Positions 31,617-39,397 of a stretch of 64,000 nt of DNA are shown piece by piece. The stretch is taken from contig JAFGSW010000025.1 in the NCBI GenBank assembly GCA_016934415.1, positions 1-64,000 on the forward strand. Reading direction: 5' to 3'. The notes beneath the pieces were generated by a model. The model saw only the letters and a program-made list of their open reading frames with translations, was not told where the DNA came from and searched no databases. The position numbers and the translations under genes are program-made. Positions within the stretch are counted from its first letter, which is position 1, and the number at the start of each line of letters is the position of its first letter. Source of the stretch: Spirochaetales bacterium. Lineage in GTDB: Bacteria; Spirochaetota; Spirochaetia; SZUA-6; RPPD01.

Positions 31617-31785
31617 TTTTCTTTTCGAGGATCTGCTTGATCGCCAGGGACACGATTTTCCCGTGATAGCGGGTGAGGTCTTCGTCTCCGGCTACGGAAA
31701 GCTGGAGGACTCGCTTCATGGCCGCGCAGGTAAGCGCGTACATGTTGCCTTTTTCTCCGACCAGCTCCTTGAACGGTATTATCAA
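31594..31785 (-). CDS. rpoZ: RNA polymerase omega subunit (short form)
   Basis: Small subunit that helps assemble the beta-prime subunit of RNA polymerase. I read 63 residues from a TTG (IIPFKELVGEKGNMYALTC...) because AAGGAG lies eight bases before it, and because the upstream in-frame sequence is repeat-derived. LTCAAMKRVLQLS with KIVSLAIKQILEKKIEYKL matches the conserved core of omega. It overlaps miaA by 23 bases, a coupling that ties a transcription subunit to a tRNA modification enzyme. Being short, it is easily missed or misannotated with a longer N-terminus. Confidence 0.75.
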   Translation of the reverse strand: MIIPFKELVGEKGNMYALTCAAMKRVLQLSVAGDEDLTRYHGKIVSLAIKQILEKKIEYKLEE

Positions 31786-31872
31786 CTGAATGCTCCTTGC
31801 GCGATGGCGTACGTATCGCTTTGTATCATATTCGGGCCTTTCTGTAAAGGAGAGGGAACAGCAGAGGAGGAA

Positions 31873-32076
31873 GAACCGCGGATAAGACGCGGATGAACGC
31901 GGATAAAAAGAGGGGAACAAAAAAAAGACATTTTTGATGCCTACAAAACATCGCCTCTCTCCTTGCAGTTCTTCGGGATGAGATATTTCAAGAGTCGAAT
32001 CCTTTTGGGATACATTAGTCCTTTTTCCTTATCCGCGTCTTATCCGTAGTTTCTCTTCTTCCCTCTTTCTCCGCAG
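31873..32076. repeat. Inverted repeat of the CGCGGATAA type
   Basis: The left arm carries ACCGCGGATAAGACGCGGAT, then GAACGCGGATAAAAAG. The right arm carries CTTATCCGCGTCTTATCCG and ends in CTTTCTCCGCAG at 32076, one base before the stop codon of the downstream kinase gene. The words CGCGGATAA and GACGCGGAT are repeated in both arms. It occupies the 292-base gap between rpoZ and the CMK-like gene. Confidence 0.8.
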
Positions 32077-32077
32077 A

Positions 32078-32611
32078 TTAAGCAAGACCACGGGATTTCA
32101 CGAAATCGAGGATAACCCCGGCCACGTAGTATTGATCACCTTTTTCAGTGTCGATCACGAGGTCGGCGAAGCGATAATCGTCGTTGTCGATATTATAGAG
32201 CTTGTGATATCGCTGGTGATCATTGGCGTCGCGGACCTGAGTCTCCCGCATCGTCGTCTCCACGTCCTTGCCCTCGCGGCGGGCGACCCGTTCGGCCCGC
32301 ACCCGGAGCGATGCGTCGAGGTAGACCTTGACCGGCGCTTCCTTCAATAGCCAGATGGCGAGCCGTGATCCCAGGACGCAGCTCGACTCCCGGGCCAGGG
32401 CCAGCTGTTTTCTATCGAGCTCGAGGTCGTAGGTCGGATCTTTTTCGGCTCGCGCCAGAAGCTCCGTAAAGGGGATGCCCAGGTCCTCGGCATAGTTGTG
32501 AAACGTGTAATTGATCAGTCGCAGGCCGAGACGGTCCGCGACGATCCGTGATGACGATGTATTGCCGCAGCCGGATTTACCGGACACCGCTATGAGAAGG
32601 TTATTCGACAT
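32078..32611 (-). CDS. Cytidylate kinase-like P-loop kinase
   Basis: Probably a nucleoside monophosphate kinase of the cytidylate kinase-like family (compact, archaeal-style). The P-loop reads AVSGKSGCGNTSSSRIV near residue 8, with Asn where the Walker lysine normally stands. The archaeal CMKs I recall also lack this lysine. RESSCVLGSRLAIWLL near 72, KVYLDASLRVRAERVARREG near 95 and the lid-region RDANDHQRYHKLYNID near 125 follow. The ATG overlaps the 3' end of yicC by 11 bases, so it belongs to the murC-yicC operon. It may instead be a kinase of unknown substrate. Confidence 0.7.
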   Translation of the reverse strand: MSNNLLIAVSGKSGCGNTSSSRIVADRLGLRLINYTFHNYAEDLGIPFTELLARAEKDPTYDLELDRKQLALARESSCVLGSRLAIWLLKEAPVKVYLDASLRVRAERVARREGKDVETTMRETQVRDANDHQRYHKLYNIDNDDYRFADLVIDTEKGDQYYVAGVILDFVKSRGLA

Positions 32612-33467
32612 TGCGCAGCAGCTCCCTCAACCTCTCGATGGTTTCCTTGCATTCGATGACGCTCGTATTGACCTCGGTCACGTAGCTTTTGGCGCCGATG
32701 GTGTTGACCTCCCGCCCCAACTCCTGGCAGAAGAAATCGAGCTTCTTGCCCACCGCACCCTCCCCCGCGTACATGGCGCGGAAGCTCGAAAGATGCGAGT
32801 CGAGACGCGCGATCTCCTCGTGGATGTCGCTTTTAAGAAATAAAACCGCGATTTCCTCCATGACCCGGTTTTCCGCGACCTCGTTCCCAAGCACCTCGTG
32901 GAAGCGGTCTCGGACGAAGGCGGTGATTTTTTCCTTGTAGGCGGGTTCCTGGAGCTTTATTTTTCCAAGTTCCCGTTCGAAGTCGTCCAGAAGCTTCCCG
33001 ACGACAGCTTCCGTATTCGCGCCCTCGGTGCGGCGGGACTCGTCGAAACGGGTGAAGGACTCCTCCACCAGCGGCTCCAGGAACGACCAGTACCGCTCGA
33101 TGTCGGCCACGGAATACGATTTGATGATTCCCTCAAGCCTGAGGAGGTGTGACAGGTGCACCGGCTCATCGAGGCCGGCCAGCTCGACGACGCGGCGCAA
33201 GGCGGCCGCGTTCGCCTTAACCGCCTCGCCATTGACTCCCACCTCCACCGTCTCCGTGAAATCGCGCAGGCGGACGTATACGTCAACACGGCCGCGTAGA
33301 ACCCGTTCGCTGACGTAGCGTCTCAGCCTTTCCTCGAGTTTGGAAAGCGCGGACGGCAGATTGAATTCGAGCTCAAGGTAGCGGTTGTTGTAGGATTTAA
33401 ATTCCACGGAGGCCGCCCATTCGGCGGTCACCTTCTCGGCGAATCCGAAGCCGGTCATACTTTTCAC
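32601..33467 (-). CDS. YicC-family endoribonuclease
   Basis: YicC proteins are RNases that cleave structured RNA. The 288-residue protein has the family N-terminus MTGFGFAEK, then SVEFKSYNNRYLELEFNLP near residue 20, the central YicC_N domain, and the C-terminal DUF1732 block GREVNTIGAKSYVTEVNTSV with IECKETIERLRELLRNVE. The start is a GTG inside the murC stop codon, with AGGAG seven bases upstream. It is coupled to murC on one side and overlaps the CMK-like gene on the other. Confidence 0.92.
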   Translation of the reverse strand: MKSMTGFGFAEKVTAEWAASVEFKSYNNRYLELEFNLPSALSKLEERLRRYVSERVLRGRVDVYVRLRDFTETVEVGVNGEAVKANAAALRRVVELAGLDEPVHLSHLLRLEGIIKSYSVADIERYWSFLEPLVEESFTRFDESRRTEGANTEAVVGKLLDDFERELGKIKLQEPAYKEKITAFVRDRFHEVLGNEVAENRVMEEIAVLFLKSDIHEEIARLDSHLSSFRAMYAGEGAVGKKLDFFCQELGREVNTIGAKSYVTEVNTSVIECKETIERLRELLRNVE

Positions 33468-34918
33468 GAAACACTCCTTTGCGATGAGAAATGGAGGTAC
33501 AGGTCGCGGCCGAGCTTCCAGTTGTCTCCCGCCCCCATGGTGACGAACAGGTCGCCCTTTTTGAGGGATACGGCCAGAGAGGAGAACGCGTCGTCCGGCT
33601 CCTCGAAATAGCGCGCGGCCGGGTGAACGGCGGACACCCCCTCGAAGAGGGTCCGGCCGCTTACCGTGCCGTCGTTCGTCTCCCGCGCCGATGCGTAGAT
33701 TTTGTGGAGGACGACCTCGTCGGCCAGGCTGAAGCTTCCCGCGAACGCCTCGAGGAGGGCGCTGGTGCGGGAATAGGTGTGCGGCATGAAATCGACGACC
33801 AGCCGCCGGTGCGGGTGGTAGTCTTTCAGGCCGGCCAGGGTGGCGGCGATGGCGGTCGGATGGTGGGCGTAATCGTCAATGAACAGGATCCCCGCCGCCT
33901 CGCCCACGATCTCGGATCGTCGGCGCGTGCCCGTGAATCCTTCCAGCGCCCGGCGGCAGGACGCGATGAGCCCCGGGTCAACCGGTCGCCCGGCGTCGGC
34001 TGCGATACGCAAGGCCAGGGCCAGGGCGGCGGCGGCGTTTCTCACGGTGTGCCTGCCGGGCACGTGCAGGGTGAACTCACCGTCGAAGCCCGACAGCCGG
34101 AAGCGCGTGGTACCTGAGGAAAAGCGCTCTTCTGAGATGCGGAAATCGCCCTCGGCTTGAAAACCATAGGGGACCAATACGATGTCGGGCCTTTCGGATT
34201 TTACCCGCCCCGCGACCCGGCTCGCCCCGTCGTCGTCCGCGCAGTAAATGAGAATCCCGTTCGATTTCAGTTTCAAGGCGTAGGATTCGAACGCGCCTCG
34301 GATGTCGTCGAGATCCCGGAAATAATCCTGGTGGTCCATTTCAACGCTTGTCATCACGATCCGCGTCGGTGAGAAATTGAGGAAATGGCGCTTGTACTCG
34401 CACGTTTCGGCCACCAAGTAGCGGTCTCCGCCTACGGAGGTTGCACGGTCGCCGAAGCCGGGCACGGCCGAGCCCACGAGCACGGTGACCGGCAGAGCCG
34501 CCTCACGGCAGAGAACACCCGTGAGGGCGGTCGTCGTCGTCTTGCCGTGTACGCCGCTGACGCCGGATGAGTCGAAGAGCGTCGAGAGCTCGCCGAGCGC
34601 CTCGGGATAGCTCACGCGGGGAATGCCGAGCTCGCCGGCACGCAGGAGCTCCGGGTGACGCTCGGGATCGTACGCCGCCGAGTAGACGACGAAGTCGGTG
34701 CCGGGGGCGAGATTTTCGGCCGCGAATCCCTCGGTGACGGGAATCCCGAGGCCGCGCAGGATGTCATCGGTGAAGAATTTTTCGCTCGTGTCCGAGCCTT
34801 CAACGTCGGCGCCGCGGGAAAAAAAAATCTCCGCCAAGGCCGCCATCCCCACCCCCTTGATGCCGGTGAAATGAACGCGGCGGCCTCGCAGGCCGTGCGT
34901 CAGAAGACGTTCGGGCAT
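33464..34918 (-). CDS. murC: UDP-N-acetylmuramate--L-alanine ligase MurC
   Basis: Adds L-alanine to UDP-MurNAc, the first amino acid of the peptidoglycan stem. The 484 residues begin with the UDP-binding FTGIKGVGMAALAEIF near residue 18, then the ATP loop GVSGVHGKTTTTALTG near 116, VAETCEYKRHFLNFSP near 168, VEMDHQDYF near 190, and ILFIDDYAHHPTAI near 335. The EYKRHF and YAHHP motifs fit MurC or the related Mpl ligase. MurC is preferred because no other candidate is nearby. It lies 63 bases after clpC on the same strand. Confidence 0.88.
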   Translation of the reverse strand: MPERLLTHGLRGRRVHFTGIKGVGMAALAEIFFSRGADVEGSDTSEKFFTDDILRGLGIPVTEGFAAENLAPGTDFVVYSAAYDPERHPELLRAGELGIPRVSYPEALGELSTLFDSSGVSGVHGKTTTTALTGVLCREAALPVTVLVGSAVPGFGDRATSVGGDRYLVAETCEYKRHFLNFSPTRIVMTSVEMDHQDYFRDLDDIRGAFESYALKLKSNGILIYCADDDGASRVAGRVKSERPDIVLVPYGFQAEGDFRISEERFSSGTTRFRLSGFDGEFTLHVPGRHTVRNAAAALALALRIAADAGRPVDPGLIASCRRALEGFTGTRRRSEIVGEAAGILFIDDYAHHPTAIAATLAGLKDYHPHRRLVVDFMPHTYSRTSALLEAFAGSFSLADEVVLHKIYASARETNDGTVSGRTLFEGVSAVHPAARYFEEPDDAFSSLAVSLKKGDLFVTMGAGDNWKLGRDLYLHFSSQRSVS

Positions 34919-34981
34919 GATTTCAATCCTTGTCGGGCTTCGTCACGAAGGATCAAAGCTGTTTTCGCGCGTCGCCTTACA

Positions 34982-37477
34982 TCAGTTGTTGATCTTTTCG
35001 AGCGATAATTCTTCCCGCTTCTTCTTGGAAGGCTTGAGGCGGAAGAAGATTTCATTCTCCTTCACGTCGATCGAGACCGCGTCCCCGGCGGAGAATACGC
35101 CTTTGAGAATCTTGGTGGAAAGGGGGTCTTCGATCTCCTTTTGGAGCGTGCGACGCAGGGGCCGAGCGCCGAACTTCTCGTCGTAGCCCTTCTCGATGAG
35201 ATATTCCTTCGCCTTCTTCTTGAATTCGACGGCGATTTTCACCTCGCGCAGCCGCTCCTCCATTTCCTTGATGAGAATCTCGAGGATCTGGCGCAGGTGA
35301 TCCTTTTTCAGGCTGTGGAAGACGACGATCTCGTCCACGCGATTGATGAACTCGGGATTGAACAGCCGCTTGAGCTCGCTCAAGGCGCTGTTCTTGATGT
35401 CGGCGTAGTTCATGATGCCGTCCTCGTGCCGGAAGCCCAGCGCGGAGTCGCGGTTGATGTCGCGTGCGCCGGCGTTCGAGGTCATGATGAGAACGGTATT
35501 GCGGAAAGACACCATGTGGCCCAGGTTGTCCTGCAGCTGGCCCTCTTCCAGTATCTGAAGGAGGATGTTGAACACATCCGGGTGAGCCTTCTCGATTTCG
35601 TCCAGAAGCACGACGCTGTACGGCCGGCGCCGGATTTTCTCGGTGAGAAGTCCGCCCTCCTCGTAGCCGATGTAGCCCGGGGGCGCCCCGACGAGCCGGC
35701 TCACGTTGTGCTTTTCCATGAAGTCGGACATGTCGATGCGGATGAGAGCGTCCTGGTCGCCGAAAAGGAACTCGGCCAGCGTTTTGGCGAGGAGGGTCTT
35801 GCCGACGCCCGTCGGCCCGAGGAAGATGAAAGAGCCCAGGGGCCGGCGAGGCGAGGAGAGGCCCGTCCGCGAGCGGCGGATGGCGGCGGCCACCGCGGAA
35901 ATGGCCTCGTCCTGGGCGATGATTTTTTCGTGGAGCTCCCGCTCGATGTTGAGGAGCCGGTCCGACTCGGCCTGGGCGATGCGGGAGAGCGGGATGTCGG
36001 TCATGTCGGAGATGACGACCTGGATGTCGTCCTGGCTGACGACATTCTCCTCGGAGGCCAGGTTCGTCTCCCACTTCGTCTTGAGCTGGGCCACCTTCTC
36101 CTTCAGGGAATGAACGGTGTCGCGGATGGAGGCGGCCTTCTCGTAATCCTGGGAATTGACGAGATTGATCTTTTCGATGGTAAGGCGTTCAATCTCTTTT
36201 TCCAGGTCGAGGAGCTCCTGGGGCCGGACGCTGTTTTTCAGGCGCTTGCGCGCGCCCGCCTCGTCAATAAGGTCGATGGCTTTGTCCGGCAGGTGGCGGT
36301 CGGTGACGTAGCGGTTGGAGAGCACGGCCGCGGCTTCGATCGCGGCGGGCGTGTACACCACGTGATGGTGCTCCTCGTACTTGCTCTTGATCCCTTCGAG
36401 GATCTTGATCGTCTCCTCGACCGACGGCTCCCTGATGAAGATCGTCTGGAAGCGGCGCTCGAGGGCCGCGTCCTTCTCGATGTATTTCTTATACTCGTTC
36501 AGGGTGGTGGCGCCGATGCACTGGATCTCGCCGCGTGAGAGCGAGGGCTTGAGCATGTTCGAGGCGTCGATGGCCCCCTCGGCTCCGCCCGCGCCGATGA
36601 TGGTGTGCAGCTCGTCGATGAAGAGGATGATGTTCTCGGAGGCCGAAATCTCCTTCATGACGCGCTTCAGGCGCTCCTCGAATTCGCCCCGGTACTTGGT
36701 GCCGGCCACGAGCGAGGCGATGTCGAGAATAAGGACGCGCTTTCCGATGAGCACCTCGGGCGCCGAAGCGTCCACAATGCGCTGGGCGAGGCCCTCGACG
36801 ATGGCGGTCTTCCCCACCCCCGGATCGCCGATGAGAACCGGGTTGTTCTTGGTGCGCCGGGCGAGAATTTGGATGACTCGCTGGATTTCCTTGGCGCGGC
36901 CGATGACCGGGTCGAGCTTCTGCTCGCGAGCCAGCTCGGTGAGGTCGCGGGAAAATTCGTCCAGGGTGGGCGTCACCCGTTTACCGGAGGAGACGGGTTT
37001 CTTCTTAAAAGGGCCGATTTTTTCGCGGATGTCCGCGATCCCGGAAATGCGCAGGATTGCCTCCCGGACGGCGGCGGCGTCGACATTGTACTTGTTCAAG
37101 AATCGGGCCGTAACGCTTCCAGTTTCCTTGACGGCCGCGAGAAGAAGGTGTTCGGTGCCGATATACTCGTGTCCCATCGTCTTGGCCTCTTCGGCCGAGA
37201 TCTCGAGGAGTTTTTTCCCCCGCTTCGAGGGGCCGATGGTGCCCACCGTGAGCGCGCCCTTCTTCTTGGGCAGACTCTGCTCGATCTCGACCTGCATTTC
37301 ATCGAGGTCGATCTTGAGCCGCTGTATCACTTTAATGGCCATGCCTTCGCCGTCGCGCAAAAGAGCCAAGACCACATGCTCGGGCAGGAGCTGGTCGGAA
37401 TTGAAGCGTTTGGCTTCTTCGTGGGAAAGGATGGTGAGTATGCGCCGCGCCCTTTCCGTCAAACCCTTAAACATCAT
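34982..37477 (-). CDS. clpC: ClpC-type AAA+ unfoldase
   Basis: HSP100 unfoldase that feeds substrates to ClpP and, in Gram-positive bacteria, recognises phosphoarginine. The 831 residues contain a double Clp-N domain (FKGLTERARRILTILSHEEA...), a first Walker A GDPGVGKTAIVEG near residue 215, and a UVR-type middle coil LVNSQDYEKAASIRDTVHSL near 430. A second Walker A, LGPTGVGKTLLAK, lies near 560, then VVLLDEIEKAHPDVF near 625 and a D2-small domain with FGARPLRRTLQKEIEDPLS. Start is ATG-ATG after GGAGGTGA. It overlaps mcsB by four bases, so mcsA-mcsB-clpC is one operon. Confidence 0.95.
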   Translation of the reverse strand: MMFKGLTERARRILTILSHEEAKRFNSDQLLPEHVVLALLRDGEGMAIKVIQRLKIDLDEMQVEIEQSLPKKKGALTVGTIGPSKRGKKLLEISAEEAKTMGHEYIGTEHLLLAAVKETGSVTARFLNKYNVDAAAVREAILRISGIADIREKIGPFKKKPVSSGKRVTPTLDEFSRDLTELAREQKLDPVIGRAKEIQRVIQILARRTKNNPVLIGDPGVGKTAIVEGLAQRIVDASAPEVLIGKRVLILDIASLVAGTKYRGEFEERLKRVMKEISASENIILFIDELHTIIGAGGAEGAIDASNMLKPSLSRGEIQCIGATTLNEYKKYIEKDAALERRFQTIFIREPSVEETIKILEGIKSKYEEHHHVVYTPAAIEAAAVLSNRYVTDRHLPDKAIDLIDEAGARKRLKNSVRPQELLDLEKEIERLTIEKINLVNSQDYEKAASIRDTVHSLKEKVAQLKTKWETNLASEENVVSQDDIQVVISDMTDIPLSRIAQAESDRLLNIERELHEKIIAQDEAISAVAAAIRRSRTGLSSPRRPLGSFIFLGPTGVGKTLLAKTLAEFLFGDQDALIRIDMSDFMEKHNVSRLVGAPPGYIGYEEGGLLTEKIRRRPYSVVLLDEIEKAHPDVFNILLQILEEGQLQDNLGHMVSFRNTVLIMTSNAGARDINRDSALGFRHEDGIMNYADIKNSALSELKRLFNPEFINRVDEIVVFHSLKKDHLRQILEILIKEMEERLREVKIAVEFKKKAKEYLIEKGYDEKFGARPLRRTLQKEIEDPLSTKILKGVFSAGDAVSIDVKENEIFFRLKPSKKKREELSLEKINN

Positions 37478-38547
37478 TCACCTCCGGGCGTCTGGACGCC
37501 CTCCAGGCGTTCGCGTATCAGCTTCGCCCTAGTATAATCTATTAGCTTCGTGTCGATTTCGTCAATATTGTCCAGGAGGGACTGGATGTGGTATTTCTGG
37601 CATAAAAACAGGAGTGAGGTCACGTTCTCGAGGGAGACGCCGGAAAGGATTCCCAAGGAAAGTCCGAGCCGGACAAGCGAGAGCAGGTTCATGGCTTCCT
37701 TGGAGCCGACGCTCCTGGCGTAGAGAAGCGTGCCGAGCGCGCGGAAGACTTTGTCCTTGACCGTGATCGGCTCGCGGTCCAGGATCTCGTCCCTCGCCCG
37801 CCTTTCGTACTGAACGATCTGCAGCACGATCTCCTCGAGGTTGTCCATGATTTCCTTCTCGGTCATGCCGATCGAGATTTGGTTCGAGACCTGGTAGATG
37901 TCGCCGAGCGATTCCTCGCTGTCTGAGAAAAAACCCTTGATGGACAGGCCGAAAGAGGCGATGGTTTTCACGGCTTTGTGGATGAGCGAAGTGAAGACGA
38001 GCGCCGGCAGGTGAAGCATGAACGAGACCCGGATCTGCGTTCCCACGTTCGACAGGAAGGGCGAGAGATAGCCCAACTCGAGCGTGGCGGCGAAATCGAG
38101 ATGCTGCTCGAGCCGGGAGTCGATCTCGTCCACCTCGGCGTAGGCGCGCGCGAGGTCGAATCCGGGGCGTAAGGCGACCAGCTTGACGTGGTCACTCTCG
38201 TTCACCAGGAGAGACACCGACCCGTCCTGGGAGAGCGCAAGCGCCTTGTTCTGCTGCAGTGAAAAATCCTGAGAAATGATATTCCGCTCGAGAAGCAGCT
38301 TGCGCTCGAGTGCGTTCATGGCGTCCAGCTGAAAGACGCTGAGTGAGGCGGGCCCGGGGATATTTTCCAATGCGGTGAGGACCTGCTGTTTGGTTTTTTC
38401 CTCCTCTTCCGGAGTCATCTGAAAGGGGAAGGAAAAACCGGACAGGTTCCGGCCCAAGCGGGCGCGGCTCGAGATGACGACGTCCTGGTTCGGGCCCTGT
38501 TGCGTAAACCAGAAGGCTTTTTTTTCGAAATCAAACCGACGCTTCAT
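37474..38547 (-). CDS. mcsB: Protein-arginine kinase McsB
   Basis: Phosphorylates arginines on proteins, marking them for ClpC-ClpP in Bacillus. The 357-residue guanido-kinase fold shows VVISSRARLGRNLSGFSFP near residue 23, ISQDFSLQQNKALALSQDGSVSLLVNESDHV near 90-120 with the acidic catalytic region, and DEIDSRLEQHLDFAATLELGYLSPF near 140. The C-terminus reads LIDYTRAKLIRERLEG. In Bacillus the matching allosteric phosphoarginine pocket is RDxxRA, so the first Arg is replaced by Ile here. It overlaps mcsA by 17 bases and clpC by four. Confidence 0.92.
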   Translation of the reverse strand: MKRRFDFEKKAFWFTQQGPNQDVVISSRARLGRNLSGFSFPFQMTPEEEEKTKQQVLTALENIPGPASLSVFQLDAMNALERKLLLERNIISQDFSLQQNKALALSQDGSVSLLVNESDHVKLVALRPGFDLARAYAEVDEIDSRLEQHLDFAATLELGYLSPFLSNVGTQIRVSFMLHLPALVFTSLIHKAVKTIASFGLSIKGFFSDSEESLGDIYQVSNQISIGMTEKEIMDNLEEIVLQIVQYERRARDEILDREPITVKDKVFRALGTLLYARSVGSKEAMNLLSLVRLGLSLGILSGVSLENVTSLLFLCQKYHIQSLLDNIDEIDTKLIDYTRAKLIRERLEGVQTPGGE

Positions 38548-39058
38548 CTTTTCCCTCTCCCAATCGGGTGATCATTTCCTTGATGCGGTCGCGCAGGGAG
38601 GCTGCCTGCTCGTAATCCTCAAGGGCGATGGCCGTTTTCAACTCCTCCTTCATGGCTTCCAGGCCGTCCATCGAGGACTGTTTGGTTCTCATTTTCCCCG
38701 GCAGTTTCCCCTTGTGCTGGATTTTCCCGTACATCTTATAGAGAAAATCTCTCACCGGTTTGGCGAAGGCTGTATAACACTCGCTGCAGCCCAACTTTCC
38801 GAGTTTCTTGAATTTATTGAGCGTGAAGCCGCAGGCCGGGCACTCCGCCGCGGCGGCGCCGCTTTTCTTCACGATGGACTTGGTGTCCACCAGTCCGGTA
38901 AGAAGCTGGGAGATCGAGAAATCCATGGTGTTTTCGTTCTTGGTGATTCCGCGCAGCCGGGCGCATTTTTCGCATAAATGCAGCTCTATTTCATCCTTTC
39001 CGATAACCTGCTTGATGTGAAAAACCGCTTCATTGGCGGAGCAAATCTCGCACAGCAT
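38531..39058 (-). CDS. mcsA: McsA, activator of McsB (UVR motif protein)
   Basis: Zinc-binding partner that activates McsB. The protein starts MLCEICSANEAVFHIKQVIG at 39058, with AAGGA eight bases before it. CEIC near residue 3 pairs with CEKC near 30, and CPAC near 78 pairs with CSEC near 94, giving two zinc knuckles. A UVR motif (MKEELKTAIALEDYEQAASLRDRIKEM) closes the chain near 140-166. A ten-residue longer start exists without support. The repressor gene ctsR, which precedes mcsA in Bacillus, is absent. The gap upstream contains an inverted repeat. Confidence 0.92.
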   Translation of the reverse strand: MLCEICSANEAVFHIKQVIGKDEIELHLCEKCARLRGITKNENTMDFSISQLLTGLVDTKSIVKKSGAAAAECPACGFTLNKFKKLGKLGCSECYTAFAKPVRDFLYKMYGKIQHKGKLPGKMRTKQSSMDGLEAMKEELKTAIALEDYEQAASLRDRIKEMITRLGEGKDEASV

Positions 39059-39268
39059 TCTCTCGTCCTTATCAATAAGTATATACAAACCGGGGTGAAA
39101 TTCCCCTCAAAACCGCCCAAAAAAAAGAATAGATTTCGGGTCGCTTATGAAGTGTAATAGTTATTTCAATGCATCGCAACTCACGGCTTTCAATCGGGCG
39201 GGATTGAATGCGGCGACTGTAATATACATACGAATTTCGATTTCGTGAACTGATACATCAATATGATA

Positions 39269-39379
39269 GGACACGGAGATCACCCCTCGGCGGAGTTTTT
39301 CCCGAGTCCTTCGGCAAGCTCACAACAAGCTCCGTCGAGGGGCTCGGGGTAGACTCCGGAAACGGAGCGCTCCGTGTCC
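39269..39379. repeat. Short inverted repeat (ACACGGAG) almost filled by a nested GC-rich repeat
   Basis: The outer ends are GGACACGGAGATCAC at 39269 and its partner GCTCCGTGTCC ending at 39379. Between them lies a GC-rich element (about 39284-39361) that begins CCCTCGGCGGAG, contains GTCGAGGGGCTCGGGG and ends ACTCCGGAAAC, with its own inverted structure. It sits in the 339-base gap between mcsA and a permease gene, 18 bases from the permease stop. Nothing else is recognisable in the gap. Confidence 0.75.
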
Positions 39380-39397
39380 TCTTTCAGCGACCGGCAA

